From: Datnioides undecimradiatus
Lineage: Eukaryota; Chordata; Actinopteri; Lobotiformes; Datnioididae
DNA: 64,000 nt
Direction: 5' to 3'
NCBI GenBank assembly: GCA_008933995.1
Contig: WARS01000016.1
Span: forward strand, 12,106,848-12,170,847
Part shown: positions 47,001 through 58,841 of the stretch, one piece after another
Numbering within the stretch: the first letter of the stretch is position 1
How the letters are laid out: each line of letters starts with the position of its first letter
The notes under the pieces: model-generated
What the model saw: only the letters and a program-made list of their open reading frames with translations
Database searches by the model: none
What the model was told of the DNA's origin: nothing
Made by a program: the position numbers and the translations under genes

Positions 47001-48163
47001 ATGTATTTGTGGCACCTTCTCACCACAGAATAAAAAGATGTCCTGTCAAAAATGAGTTTGAATGTAACAAACACCACAATACATACCGTCTGAATCTCCT
47101 TCAATTTAGCCTCCTTCTTCTCAATGGTTTTCTGAGCACTAATCTTTTTACATTCATACATCCTGGTCCCTGCTGCTTCCTCAATCATGGCAAGGATCTG
47201 AAAGAAAAGGAGTGGTCATTGAGAAACCTCAAGAATCCACAAAATTATGCATGAAAAAGTAGATAGTGAGATGTGACTTTTACCTCTGGTGGCTTCATGT
47301 TTAAAACTTTTGTGATCCTCCCCTAAAATACAGGAAAGAATATATAATATATAAAAATACTGTAAAGGGCCAAATCCTTCAACCAAACGACTGCAAACAT
47401 AAAACTGACCTGCATGATGAGAAAGTGTGGGTTGTTGACGTTGAGGCCAACAGAGCAGAACAAGTCCTGCACCCTGGTGTTGTTGGCATTGACTCCATTG
47501 ATCAGGTACTTGTTCCTGCCACCAATTACCACCTAAGAGAAAGACAGAATCATGATGAAGACTGTTTAAACATTAACGCCGCAAACAATCTTATACTGCA
47601 GTTACAGGGCGTTCAGAAATCAAGGTTTCTCCGCAAACCTGTCTAGTGACGGTGATCTCATCGTGGGTTTCAAAACCCAGAGGACTCTGGCTTTTGTTGG
47701 AGTTGTCAAAGGTAATAGACACAGTGGCCTTGGTGATACCACCCTGTCCGTTTTTGTAAACCAGGTCCTGGAGGTTGGACGCTCGCACCTGTCAAGTAAA
47801 TATGAAACAGTGTTAATAGAAACACTTAGATGAGCGTTAGCTAACTGTTTTGCTAGTCAACGATACAAGACTAACGTTACTGCTGCTACCAGTAACTACC
47901 ACTACCGTACGTACTATAAAATGATTATGTATGGTCTCCAACTTGGTAACTTTTATCATAAGGATTGGTGAATTACTAGCCAATAACACACTTACATGGG
48001 TTAGATTGGAAATGCCCAAAAGGAAACATATCGAGTCCAAAATATTGGACTTGCCGCTGCCGTTTAGTCCTGTGATGGCATTGAACAGCGGGTCAAAGCC
48101 GTTGATCTCCGTCCTCTGCGCGTAGGATTTGAATCCTTCAATAATAATAGACTTGATGTGCAT
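40365..48163 (-). CDS. smc2: Structural maintenance of chromosomes protein 2, condensin subunit (complete, 25 coding exons)
   Basis: SMC2 pairs with SMC4 to form the ATPase core of condensin I and II, which compacts mitotic chromosomes. The spliced frame is 1200 residues (human about 1197 by memory). The N-terminal ATPase half has Walker A GLNGSGKS at about 32-39 and [16 protein letters not shown]. Coiled coil then runs to about 510, the hinge covers about 511-665 ([27 protein letters not shown]), and the returning coil runs to about 1030. The C-terminal half has signature LSGGQR at about 1085-1090 and Walker [18 protein letters not shown] at about 1110. The start [19 protein letters not shown] matches the family. 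No residue expected for ATP binding is missing. The C-terminal tail is short and basic ([14 protein letters not shown]). Confidence 0.97.
40854..40896. repeat. AC microsatellite at an smc2 acceptor
   Basis: About 21 AC units; on the transcript a TG run leading straight into TTTTCAG and the exon 40848-40701 that encodes Walker B. Confidence 0.9.
44201..48163 (-). other. smc2: smc2 exon map, exons 1-12
   Basis: Transcript order: 48163-47996 (Walker A), 47788-47639, 47532-47410, 47322-47284 (39 nt), 47197-47087, 46949-46905 (45 nt), 46767-46534, 46136-45987, 45902-45669, 45550-45391, 45314-45197, 44339-44201 (hinge start). The first nine exons are all whole-codon. The intron 44340-45196 (857 bp) is the longest; I see nothing in it. 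Confidence 0.92.
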
Positions 48164-48600
48164 CTCTTTGCTGTCCTCTCTCCGCTGATTCCGGAGGCAA
48201 GATTTGTGTTGTTTGAAAACCAAATCGGAGACTGGAAAGGTAAATCACTCGTTACAGCACACTATTTACAACCGCCAACAGCAAAACTCTTTCCTCTCTC
48301 TCACAACTTGAATTTTGGCGGTAGTTATGGATCCGCTGGTCTGTCCACACGGTGCCGGTGACGGGGTTAAAAAATACAAGCTATCTTAACTCAATATGTG
48401 CACACATTTAATATATTTGTATGTAAATAAGCACGAGTTATTGGCAAATTCAAGGTGAATTCTTAAGAACAATATTTCATAAATGTTTAGATGAATGTTT
48501 ATTTAATTTCGTCAGGCACATTTTAAGGCTACTAAAGGCTCCTGACTGATTTGTCGACTGGAACGATGCTTTGGCGCCATCTGTAGGTCGAAATCTGAAC
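48164..48600 (-). promoter_or_regulatory. smc2: smc2 5' flank with E2F-like sites
   Basis: The 5' UTR and promoter should start just right of 48163. An exact E2F consensus (TTTGGCGCC) is at 48570-48578 and a weaker relative (TTTTGGCGG) at 48313-48321. E2F/DREAM control would suit a mitotic condensin gene. The start site was not identified; site function is inference. Confidence 0.4.
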
Positions 48601-49743
48601 CACAGTTAAGAAGTAAAGACATCTTGTCCCGTATCAAACGTGAATAAATACGCTTAGAGAGGATAGAGAAAACAAACCGTTTTCTTATCAGTGATGGGTA
48701 AGACAGATAGTTAGCTCATTTGAATAATAACAGTATGTAGCCTTTTGTATTTTGTTATTTTAAGCCCTTAATCTATCACGTTAAATAATACAGAAACTAG
48801 AAATGTGTGCCGTATTTGCCATTAAGAAACACAGCAAGTCCCAGTATTTATGTTAATTCCTGAAAGGGCCATAGTCCACTGCGGTCCTTTTAACTTGACT
48901 AAATAAAACTACAATAGTCTCGTTGTTTTTTAATTACTTGTGGTTTATATACATATTTATTCAGCTATCCAGTCATTAATTATTACAGAAGATGTGTGTT
49001 ATTTTCCATCATTTTCAGTTACACTGTGAAGGTCTGACTGCATAAATGCAGTTTCAAAACCTCCTCAACAGAGCCAGGTAAATAGCTGATGGAATAATAA
49101 CTGAATTTTTCTGAATTGTATTTTATTTATTTATTTATTTTTGCTACAAGTAAAAATATACATAGTCTAACATATATGGCATCCTGTAAAGTATACACCA
49201 CATTTTTAAAGTTATTGTAGATGTATATGACTGGATGTTAAAACCCTAAATCCCATCCTCTTAGGTGTATAGTCAGAGTGAAATCATAAGCTCTCATAGG
49301 TAAACTGAGGGCACCACAGACAGGCCCACGTGAGAATAATCAAAAATACTGTACAAAGTGAATTACTATATTAATACACATCGTGGTGATTTAATTTCTG
49401 AGAAAGATAAAGAAAGCAAGACACTTGTATTTGGATTTGTTTCTTCATTTGAAACTCACATTTTGACAATAGCACATAGAACAAAATACTTTGAAGAATC
49501 ACTAATTACAAGATCACAAAAGAAGATTATACCATTTACAAACAACAAGCTGCTTGCCATGAGGATACATTCAGCAGAGTATTAATGCAAAAACAAATTT
49601 TCATGGTGAACTCCCCATCAAAGCCCCACCAGTGCAAAGGAAGCCACAAGCTTACATTCATTTCACACGTCAGATTCAAGACAATTTTATAAGGCACACA
49701 CAACAATTGAAACACATACAGAGACACGCACACATTCATTTCA
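48601..49743. other. Intergenic between smc2 and exoc1l
   Basis: AT-rich, with a TTTA/TTTATT run at about 49121-49141 that offers AATAAA signals for exoc1l on the minus strand. No open frame or RNA gene that I can support. Confidence 0.5.
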
Positions 49744-51400
49744 TTATGCATCCAGGGGCACAGGACACATAGACAGACATACCAAATTGAATGCGTAGAA
49801 GCATATCTGTGTTAAGACAACACAGTCTCCTCTATTAGAGTAGAAGGAGGTGGGCTTGATGTAGGCCCAGTCAAAGTTCCGCAGGTTCAGTGACCTCTGA
49901 CAGTGCTGGTCACTGAGAGCAACCAGGGCACGCACAATAGAGTATTTGGCTGAACAGTTGATGGCCGTCACTGTACGCACCTCGTTAAAGTGCAGCAGGA
50001 AACAGGGGTCATCCTAGTGCCAGACGACACATAGACACAGAATGAAATGGTGTTACTTATAAATCAATTAAAAATATTTTGTGTAACCTTTTCTAAAAAT
50101 CAGAACTTAGACAGTGATTAAAACTAATGACCACTCAATTAATTAAAATAAATTGATTCTAAATCTGACAAGAGGCCATTGAAAATAACCCAGAAATATG
50201 AAAGCAAACAGGCTGCTTATGAAAACATAAATATGGGATGATGTTGATAAAACATGAATTCATGTGCCTAGTCCTCAAGTTACTAACTAAATATCTTGTA
50301 CCAGATCACATTAAAAATGGCTTACTGAGGCAGCTGAATGACAGATCCTGTTCTACAAAAACTATCGTTGAAGCAAATAATGAGGTCAAAATCTTCAGCT
50401 AAAGACATGGACTTACAGTTCAGATTTATTTTGTCAAAGCTCTGATTTTTAAATTAAAACAGATAATTGAGGTGGGTGAGTGCAACAAATACATAGGGAT
50501 ATATTTGCGTTGTAACTAGTTGTAACTGTAGAATCCCAGTGACAGACTATTGGTTCCACACTATACATCATAGAACTAACATGTAGCAGCAGGACTTAGG
50601 ACTGATGTGGAACTATAGTTTGAGATTTTTATTTTTCATTTCATCTGGATTATTAAATTCCATTTATCAATCATTCATTCAATAGAAAACAACATGAAAT
50701 ATTGCAATAATGAGAAAGGGAAGCTGCAATCAAATTTGGGTAATTACCACATCAGGGTCGCGGCCGTCAACAAGAGTTAGGTCTTGCAGGGACCAGACCT
50801 CCGTCCTCATGTAGCACTCCTGTATGCTGGAGCGTTTAGTGTGGGACCTCTTGGATCCAGATTTGATGGACGGCTGCGATATCTGACATCGCACTATACT
50901 TAACTGCACCAATTTGTTTTTTCCAACTGCAGAAAAAGGGAAATGGGGAAAAAGGTTATGTTTTTTCCAAGTATACGTGTGCACAGCAGGAGTAGGGATT
51001 TCACCTGCAGTAAACATAAAACCTTTATTTATTTATTAAGACTTAAAGACGGCCTGTTTCAAACAATAGTATAAGTACATGTTCAACACATATTCTCACA
51101 GATTCTTTACAAGAAAAATGATACAAAACCTGCAGAGGAATTTTTTTAGGAATTTAAAAATTTGATTATAAATTATTTTGAATATCTTTGCATAACTGAG
51201 CTCCCCTAAAACTGCCTTATATTTGATCAAATTGAAAATTCTATAAAATTACAACGTAATCAACAAGAATGCTGTTTACCTGAAACACAGAGAAAATGTC
51301 TTCCATGTGACGGCTCTTCAATCTCAATAAACTCCACCAGTCTCTGTTTTCCAGGTCGGAATAAGACTCTTTGCATCTCCTCCCTCAGAAGAGACGACAT
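49744..51400 (-). CDS. exoc1l: Exocyst complex component 1-like (complete, 3 exons, 189 residues)
   Basis: Exons in transcript order are 51400-51280, 50926-50748 and 50013-49744. They sum to 570 nt, exactly 190 codons including TAA. The protein starts MSSLLREEMQRVLFRPGKQ and contains LVEFIEIEE, WSLQDLTLVDGRDPDVDDPCFLLHF and a C-terminal CFYAFNLVCLSMCPVPL. That pattern matches, from memory, vertebrate EXOC1L, a short paralogue of the N-terminal PH-like region of exocyst subunit EXOC1/SEC3. In SEC3 this region binds PIP2 and Rho-type GTPases; for EXOC1L the job is not established, and membrane tethering is only inference. In mammals EXOC1L also sits near CLOCK, which supports the call. No transmembrane segment or signal peptide is evident, apart from a moderately hydrophobic Cys-rich tail. 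Confidence 0.88.
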
Positions 51401-51616
51401 CACTGGAGAGGGGAAGAGGAGTAGAATCAAGATCGGAGAAAAAATGAAATAGTGAGGTTGAAAGACAACAAGAGAGAAGCAGGTGAGTAAAAAAATGAGG
51501 ACCCTAACAATGGACAGCACTGAGACCTGGCAGTGGTGGGGAGGGATGTGGTGATGCTATCTCTGGTCAGACCGCGTCAAGGTATGTGGTTGTGTGTGAA
51601 ATGAGCCCTTACTGTA

Positions 51617-51618
<2 letters not shown>

Positions 51619-51664
<46 letters not shown>
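51619..51664. repeat. AC microsatellite upstream of exoc1l
   Basis: About 23 AC units, 220 bases upstream of the exoc1l start codon. Confidence 0.9.
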
Positions 51665-51666
<2 letters not shown>

Positions 51667-52924
51667 CACTCTGCAGTGGTCATGTTTGATGATCAATGTT
51701 AATCTTTCATTTAAGTACTGCCTACATACCAACTTGCCAGGAGGGATTTAGTAGAAAGGGAGCAATTAAAGGCCAATCTCTTCATCATTTTACCCTTTTA
51801 TTGCTTCAATTAAGATCCATTATGATGCTCAGGTTTCCTGCAAATATGGATTTCACTCTTGGATTTGTATTTACTTCAGTGGAGTATGTCTGACCCAAAG
51901 CACAGACACATCTATTACCTTACAGTAGTTACGGTCATTTGCATGTGTCTATACATTTCTTCACACTGAGAGTCACTTTTTTCATTTTCTATGGTCTCTT
52001 CTGTCTCTTCTTATTCACATATAGAGGTTGATACATAATGTGGCATAGTGCCCGATGTTTGTCGGTGATTAAACGGTTGTTGTGTGGGAAAAGGATGTCC
52101 CAAAGCACTCTGCATGGTTTCCATTACCCTGTAATAATTCAATCTACCCTTCTACAAATCTACCCTTTGTACAGGTACAAGCAGGGTGAAGCACCAAAAT
52201 GGAAGGTTTCACATGCACACAATTCTTGCCAGCGCTCTTTAGAGACTGCGTCTCCACAAAACAATTTTCTAGATGTACTGAGAAGCAAAAAGAACATAAT
52301 ATTACATTTCTGAGCAAGTTCCAGTTTGTGGGAGGTGGGTGAGCCGCGTGGAAGGACTTTTCCATAAGCAAACTGCCCCAGAATGAACCAGACCAAGGCT
52401 CTGATTTGATTTGCTGTCCGGAAAGAGTGTGGCTCCATTGGATTTGTCACATTTGTGAAAACAAAGATGGGTCGTTCCACAGCTAAGTGCTTTATTGTTG
52501 TTGTTGTTGTTGATGGTTTTTGTGTGTGTTCACTTGAAAGGCTTTTTGCCTCTGAGATGGAAAGATGAGCGGATGGGCAGGAAGTAGGGAGGAAAGGAAA
52601 TATACAAGTGTTGAATCTCATGAATAACACATGAGGTTTGTTGTACTTAGTTATCATAAACTTTAACCCCATATGCCTGTCATGAGCATTGAGATTGTAT
52701 AACAGTTGCACAAAACCTTGACAGTTATTGTAAAATACACTAAAATAAAGGCTACTATGACTTACTGTTTGTATTTACTGAAAACACTACATTAGTGTAT
52801 GTGTGTGTTTGTCTCTATGTGTGTGTATGTATTTCTAAGAAAATATGCTTATTAATGTGAGCATTATATCTGCCTTTGCAGCTTGTTAAAGCACACATTG
52901 AGTATTTCTGAAAGCAACTGCAAT

Positions 52925-53500
52925 ACTAGTAAAGAGCAATATGGGAGGAGTTTGGAGAGAGAGGGCTGCACAATTAAGGAGGATTAAGAGGAGATGTATA
53001 GAGTTCAGTAGTAGAGCACGTGGCAGCAAGGATGAGAAGATCTGAGTATTAAAATGTTACCAGGAAAAAGGTGGGGAGGGAACACTTCATGATGCAGAGG
53101 AAAAATATAACTATAAAAAAAGGAGAGGAAGCAAAGAAAGAGGAAAGCTCAAGACGGGAAGAAACAGCAGAAGATCTAAAGAGAAGAGAACAAAGAAGAT
53201 GAATGTGTTGTGGAGATGAATTAAGGAATGAGTCACAGATTATAGAGGAATGGCTGCTGAGTGAAGGAAAGATGAGAAAGGAGAGAAAATACTAGATAGG
53301 AAACAGGAGAGAATCCTTAAGACGCGGATAACGCCTAATCCGAACAAAGCAGAAGAGAACTGAAAATGATGACAGAGGAAAAGCGAGGGGGCAAAATGAG
53401 TTCACAGCAAGGAAGGAGACTGAAGAAAGGAATAAGAGGCAGAGGGAAACTCAGAGACGGTGCAGAGGAATGATGAGTCTACACAGGATGAGAGAATTAA
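52925..53500. repeat. Purine-rich tract on the plus strand
   Basis: Nearly 0.6 kb dominated by A and G in irregular AGGA/GAAG patterns, with few pyrimidine runs. It is not a strict tandem array. Confidence 0.6.
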
Positions 53501-54699
53501 TGAGGTTCCCACTGTTATATATTAAGCAAACTCGAATAGAGCTAATGAAAATACTTTTTGTTTTATGCACAAGCCCAAGACTGGAATTAAGTAAGCAGGT
53601 AATGCGAGTGTGAAAACAGGAATGCTTCTTTTATTAAACTTATAGATTCATTTTTTAAAAATATTTTGTAGTGCCTTTGGTTTTATGTTTAGACATTTCA
53701 TTTAGGTTTGCATCAAATAACTCCTACAACCATTTTAAGTTTTGAAATTAAAGTTTAGTTCTCTGGTAATTAGATTTTTTTTTTAATAGGTCATGGCCAT
53801 TGTGCATTGGAAAACTATATTTTTAACAGTTTATGTCTTTGCCATGAGTTCCAGTAATGCATTTCACATAATTATATCACATAACACAGGGCTGATTTCT
53901 TTCATTGTGATGCCATTTACTATTACTTTACATATAAATTTGATGGATGACTATATTATTATGAGGCAACCTGTGCCCCAGTATTTCTATATTTGAACAA
54001 GATAGACGGTTTTTCAGTGACTCACTGTTAGTACATGCAAACATCACATTTACTTATTCACATATTTTGCTGAGCAAGATAAGATTAATTTCTTACAGCT
54101 ATCTTCTTTTGTTAGACCTGATAATGGCCTCATAGGTCTGATATACTGCAAGGAGATGCCTGCTCTACTAATGCACTGTACAGTCACAGGAAACATTCAT
54201 CTCCTGGTCTATTAATTACATTTGGCAACAATTGTGGTTATGTTTTTTTTAGCTTTTAGGATTTGGCAGCACATTATTATCTATCTAATCTTGAATGATT
54301 TTAGTATAAGAATGAATTGCTTGTTAATGAAGGATTGGACTGTGGATTTTAATATAATTTACAGTGACATAGAGCTTTGATTCTGCTAAACGAGCCGTTA
54401 CCTCAGCAGGTAAATATGTATGTGTGTGTGTGTGTGTGAGATATACTTATACCCAATGAGATAACAGACAGTGCAGCATAAATAACTCTTACTTGCAGAT
54501 TTGTACATGACCAGATTTCTCTGTCATCTCTTTGTCTTGTTAATAAATGTTGTCTTTACCTAGAACATTGTTGGAAACTTCATTTTAAGCAAAAACACAC
54601 CAATTTACACATCATGTTATGTTATATTATTAAAATTTGTCAATAAAAATCACATGTTCATTTTGAGAAAATGTGATTGAACATTTGATCTCACATCGT

Positions 54700-55429
54700 G
54701 TCTCATATAAAACGTTTTTAATTTCAAAATGCACCTTAATAGGGGAACCTCGACACAGTAAGTGTGCTACGTCACGGTCTGTTGAGATTCTGATTGGATG
54801 TCGATAAAAGGGGAACCCCCTTGCCATCAGGCAAGGCCATTCCTACCCTGCTCCGCACCGTCCTGGCGATTGTCCAATGTCACATCCACAGTCCATTCAC
54901 TGGAATCTAAACTGTGTGTTTCCTAAAAATAATATGGTGATATCGATGAAGCATATAAATATGATCATGAGAATCGTTTAAATAGGGTGGTATTTAACAT
55001 TTAAAAGCTACGTATCATGCCAAGACTTTAATATTTACGAATGAAACGGATATCTCCTTTCCGGTATACTGTCCGTGATTCCTACTTTAAATGCATTAAT
55101 GGGGAGGCCAGGGTCGCTTCCTTGTCCTTTTACTCTCTGTCATATGAAAACTATGTGACACTGACAGTGGTCTGATCTGGCTGGAAAAGCCACAAAACAC
55201 GCGGAGTCATTTCCCCTCTGAAGATCACTCAGCGATCCCCCTCCGTTTTCGCTGCTACTGTACTAGCAAAATAGTGCGCCCTACAGTCTCCATTGCGCAT
55301 GACTGTACGTCGTAATATGAAGTAGGCCTCCTGTTTTTCTCCCCAACCCGGAGTCCTCCTAGCCCCCACCACCTCGATGCAACGATCAAGTAAGCAAAAC
55401 ACGGAGGCTGCTGTCGATTATTCGTAAAG
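54700..55429 (+). promoter_or_regulatory. clock: clock promoter and probable untranslated exon 1
   Basis: A strong donor (AAAG|GTAAGG) after base 55429 closes what looks like an untranslated first exon; its 5' end is not visible. Upstream are a CRE-like TACGTCAC (54768-54775) and inverted CCAAT (ATTGG) boxes near 54793 and 54875. Base composition becomes less AT-rich than in the flanks. The assignment rests on position relative to the downstream clock coding exons. Confidence 0.5.
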
Positions 55430-57245
55430 GTAAGGATTTTTTAATGCACATACAAAGCTGTTGGTGGTCGTCGATTGTGAAAGAGCACGGCCGTTGTGGT
55501 CGGTAAACGGTGTTTTTTTTTTTAGCGTGCGGAAGCGGTCGGACTGCAGAGGAGGCTTCGGGACTGTTTCCGCACGCTTGAGGGAGAGCAAGGCCCAGTG
55601 ACCCACATTCTGAGCTGCCTGTGTCTATGTGTACGAGTGGGCGAGCGTGTGCGCGTATCCCTCTCAATGTGTGTGTATGTGTGTGCCCGGGAACTCTGAG
55701 TGTGTGTGTGTGTACATACATCTGCCGCGAAAATGTTTCCACCATTGCTGGTTTTAGACATTTCTCCGCGACCGACATTTATGTTTTTGTGGGATTTTAC
55801 GAGGATCTTGCCGCGCGCGGATGTTTAGGCTCAGCTTTCTCGCGCTGTTTGAGGACCAACGGTAATATTTTAGGGATTGTTTTGTCTTCAATGTCAGTTG
55901 TTGCGTGACAGCTTGAGGCTCGGCGCCAGCTTGCATGATACAGACTGCTATTCTTCTTGCTTATTTCACCAACGTGAGATGTTTTACCTGCCATAACTGT
56001 GTCATTGAGTGTCGGCGAGTGTAGCAGGAGGAAACGGGGACAGTAAGAGCCGCAAATCTATGAGTTAAATGGGCAGTTTTTGGTAGCAAGCTTAGTTAGC
56101 TTGCTAGCTAGCTATATGGGTTGCTCTCTTACGGTTGTATAACTAACACCTGTGGCACTAAAAGGTGTATTAAAAATGTTACTGTGTCTGTCTGATAGCA
56201 AATGGTTATTTTGGTCGACTGCATTATATGGTCTCCACAGGGCAAGGCTGCTAATATCAGTGTTTATTCATTGGTAATGGTGTACAGTGAGCAGAAGCTC
56301 AGTCTAACGAGGCTTCACTTATTGGCCATCAGGAATACATGACTGTAGTTCAGGCCAGTGCCTCCCAAAGGGGCTACTGTGGGGACTTGAAATGGTTTAA
56401 GAAAGTGCCTGAATCTCATTGTAATCTTCCACTAAATTAGGATAGCAATAGGATAATCCAGCATGGTGATAATGTTATCCAGAAGTTTTACTGTAGCCAC
56501 TCTGACCTTCCTGTATACTGTCATATCTTACAGCAAAATCCTTTTAGGGTTCATACGGGCACAGGGTGCTCCAAGTGGCGATATGTTGTCTAATTGGTGT
56601 TTGGTCTGCTTGACAGTCATTGTCCACCTAACTGTGAGCCATCACGTATAGGATTATTTGATTAATTGATACATTTTTTAAAGAAACAGTTAAATTGGGC
56701 TACGTAAATTTAAATGGCCATTTTTTACTATTTTCTCGTAGATGGGAATGGGAAAATAATTATAAAAATGAAACTGGATATCCAGTGATATCCATTCATT
56801 AATTGGTTCAAGATTCTTAATTGTGAGAATATATTGCTTTTCTGTATTTTCCGTCACTCTGGACTGAATATCTGTGAGGTTTGGACCACAACCATCTTCA
56901 GAAAATTGTGACTGTCATTTTTGGTGATTTCATAGACCAAATTATTGATTATTGATAATCAAAAAGCTAAGTGGCAGATTAACTGAAAATGTAAATAATC
57001 ACTAGTTGCATTCCTGATATATTATTAGTATGATTCTCCTTTATTGGCCTTTTCTGTTTTTATTAACCAATTATTAAATAATAGCTCGTTAAAGCCTTAA
57101 TTTACAGTTTTTTGTTTTTGCTTTTTTTACTTGCAGCAACCAAGATATTTACATTCCTTCTTGATCCTCTGAATTTGCATGCATAGTCAGTAGTTAACAC
57201 AGGCCCCATGGTATGTTGAATGAGAGTGGGCTGTTTGTGTTGCAG

Positions 57246-58841
57246 GTGAGGTGTGGCTCACACGTGAAAAAATTGGCAGTGCCTGGAAGGATCACATCAA
57301 AATCAACTAGTTTTGCCATAAAAGAAACATTCCAGAAAGTAAGTTTAAAAAAATCATAACCACCACTTTTCCCACTGTTTCTGAAGTACTGATAATGTAT
57401 GCATAATAACTGATTTATTCCAGGTTTTGTTCATTGCATCGATGTGCAGTATTCACACTTAAAATATTCTGTGGTGTAATAACTAGGATTCCAGGACTTT
57501 TGAACTGTTTTGATCAATAAAATCTTCATCATTTGCCATTTATTTATTTGTTTAATAGCAAGAAGCAGTGTTAAGAAATAATGTACTTTTAAAAAATGGT
57601 CACTGACAGTATAAATTTTAGGCTATTGTACATTTTTTGCATCAGGGGCCAATTCGATATATGCTAAGTGACACATTTATCAAAAATTGATTTAAAAAGT
57701 AGTTAAATAGTCATTGGTTGATGAATCAGAAAATATGATCAATGCTGGCCTGTAACCTGATGTTCTGCTGCATTTTATATCAAAGTATGAACCTAATCAG
57801 TGGAGTGAGCAATTTTTGCAACTTTTGATTTAACACAGTATCTGATTTTATGTGTCTAACAGAATATTAAAACATTACATAGAATATATTGTTTTTTGCA
57901 TTAATGTATTTTAGAATAGAGTTGTTTTTATTTTTCTATATGGGACCGTTTGTCTAATGAAAAATCCAAATTTCTTGTCTGCAGTTGTACCTGGACTGTG
58001 CAAGGACTGAAGTTTCACCACTATCCCCTCAGTAAAACCTGCTTCAAAACAAACCTGTTGACCCCATCATGACCCCAGTTTTTTGCTCTGATTTCTCCCG
58101 CAGGTTTGGTTGAACACCATGTCTTTCCCGTGGTCTGGTGCCCTCCCGTGACCCTGATGACCTCAACTTCAGTTTTGACCATAGAGTCATCTTTGACCTC
58201 AAACCCTTTCTACGACCCCTGAGGAAAGACGTCAACTGACCGTGTGCATAAGCTGCATAGGGGTGAGCATAGACTACCAAACATACACACAGAGCTGTGT
58301 TATGATACACTGTGGTACACTTATCATAGAGTTTTATATTTGGTAGTGCAGACTATTCTGCCTGACCATATCATCATATGTGCTATGATTTAGGATTTAG
58401 ACAAGTTGACAGCACAAAATTAGTCAGCTGTATATTGAATGATAGAAGAACCACCATAGCAAGCTCTCTCACATTTCTCTTTTTTTATAAACAGATACAC
58501 AAATACTTTTTATAATTGCGTGTATCAGCAAAAACATTCGATTTGATAGGCTTGGCCTATTCTCAGTTGAGATCAGACCAATTAACCTGTTTGTCAAGAT
58601 GACTGTGTATTGCATTTTTGTATGCATGCATTCACAAATATGTCAAATGAAACTAATCAGAGGTGGGAATAGTCTGTTTTCAGTACTTGGAGAAGAAGCA
58701 GAACCAGACTCAGAATGTGTTCTTGATCTAAAATTCATTTCTGTTTCTCCAGGTGGTCTTCCAAATGCCTACCTCACGCCTAAAGAGCAAATCACTGCAA
58801 CCACAGCCCTGATCAGCAGCCACCATGACATCAAGCATAGG
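57246..58841 (+). other. clock: Probable clock 5' untranslated exons
   Basis: Candidate exons with good splice ends are 57246-57338 (TTGCAG acceptor, AAA|GTAAGT donor; contains a CACGTG at 57261-57266) and 58753-58841 (CTCCAG acceptor; carries the start codon). A middle exon from 57985 or 58104 to about 58262 (donor GG|GTGAGC) is possible. Which are used cannot be told from DNA alone. Confidence 0.45.
58765..58812 (+). promoter_or_regulatory. Upstream ORF in the clock leader
   Basis: An ATG at 58765 (A at -3) opens a 15-codon frame that stops with TGA at 58810-58812. This is 12 bases before the main start, in the same exon. Such a placement usually lowers main-ORF initiation or relies on reinitiation. 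The frame is directly visible; its effect is inference. Confidence 0.6.

Larger units (their letters stand above)
51401..54700. other. Intergenic between exoc1l and clock (divergent pair)
   Basis: Holds an AC microsatellite (51619-51664), a GTT run (about 52496-52512), a 0.6-kb purine-rich tract (about 52925-53500), a canonical E-box CACGTG (53017-53022) and an AGGTCA half-site in an RORE-like context (53783-53793). A 183-codon minus-strand frame (52160-52711) has no recognisable family and looks fortuitous. I see no sign of nmu or pdcl2, which by memory lie between CLOCK and EXOC1L in human. Confidence 0.5.

Noticed and set aside
48164..48223. In-frame N-terminal extension of smc2
   Set aside because: It would need a TTG start; SMC2 proteins begin at MHIKSI.
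51401..51520. Hydrophobic in-frame extension upstream of exoc1l that could be a signal anchor
   Set aside because: The frame is open but starts with a GTG codon, not ATG; the ATG at 51400 matches the known EXOC1L N-terminus.
52160..52711. 183-codon minus-strand open frame between exoc1l and clock
   Set aside because: No recognisable domain, no splice partners, ordinary intergenic composition and no family match from memory; best explained by chance.
51401..55300. Search for nmu or pdcl2 remnants expected from mammalian CLOCK-EXOC1L synteny
   Set aside because: No neuromedin-like amidated C-terminus or phosducin-like motif seen in any frame.
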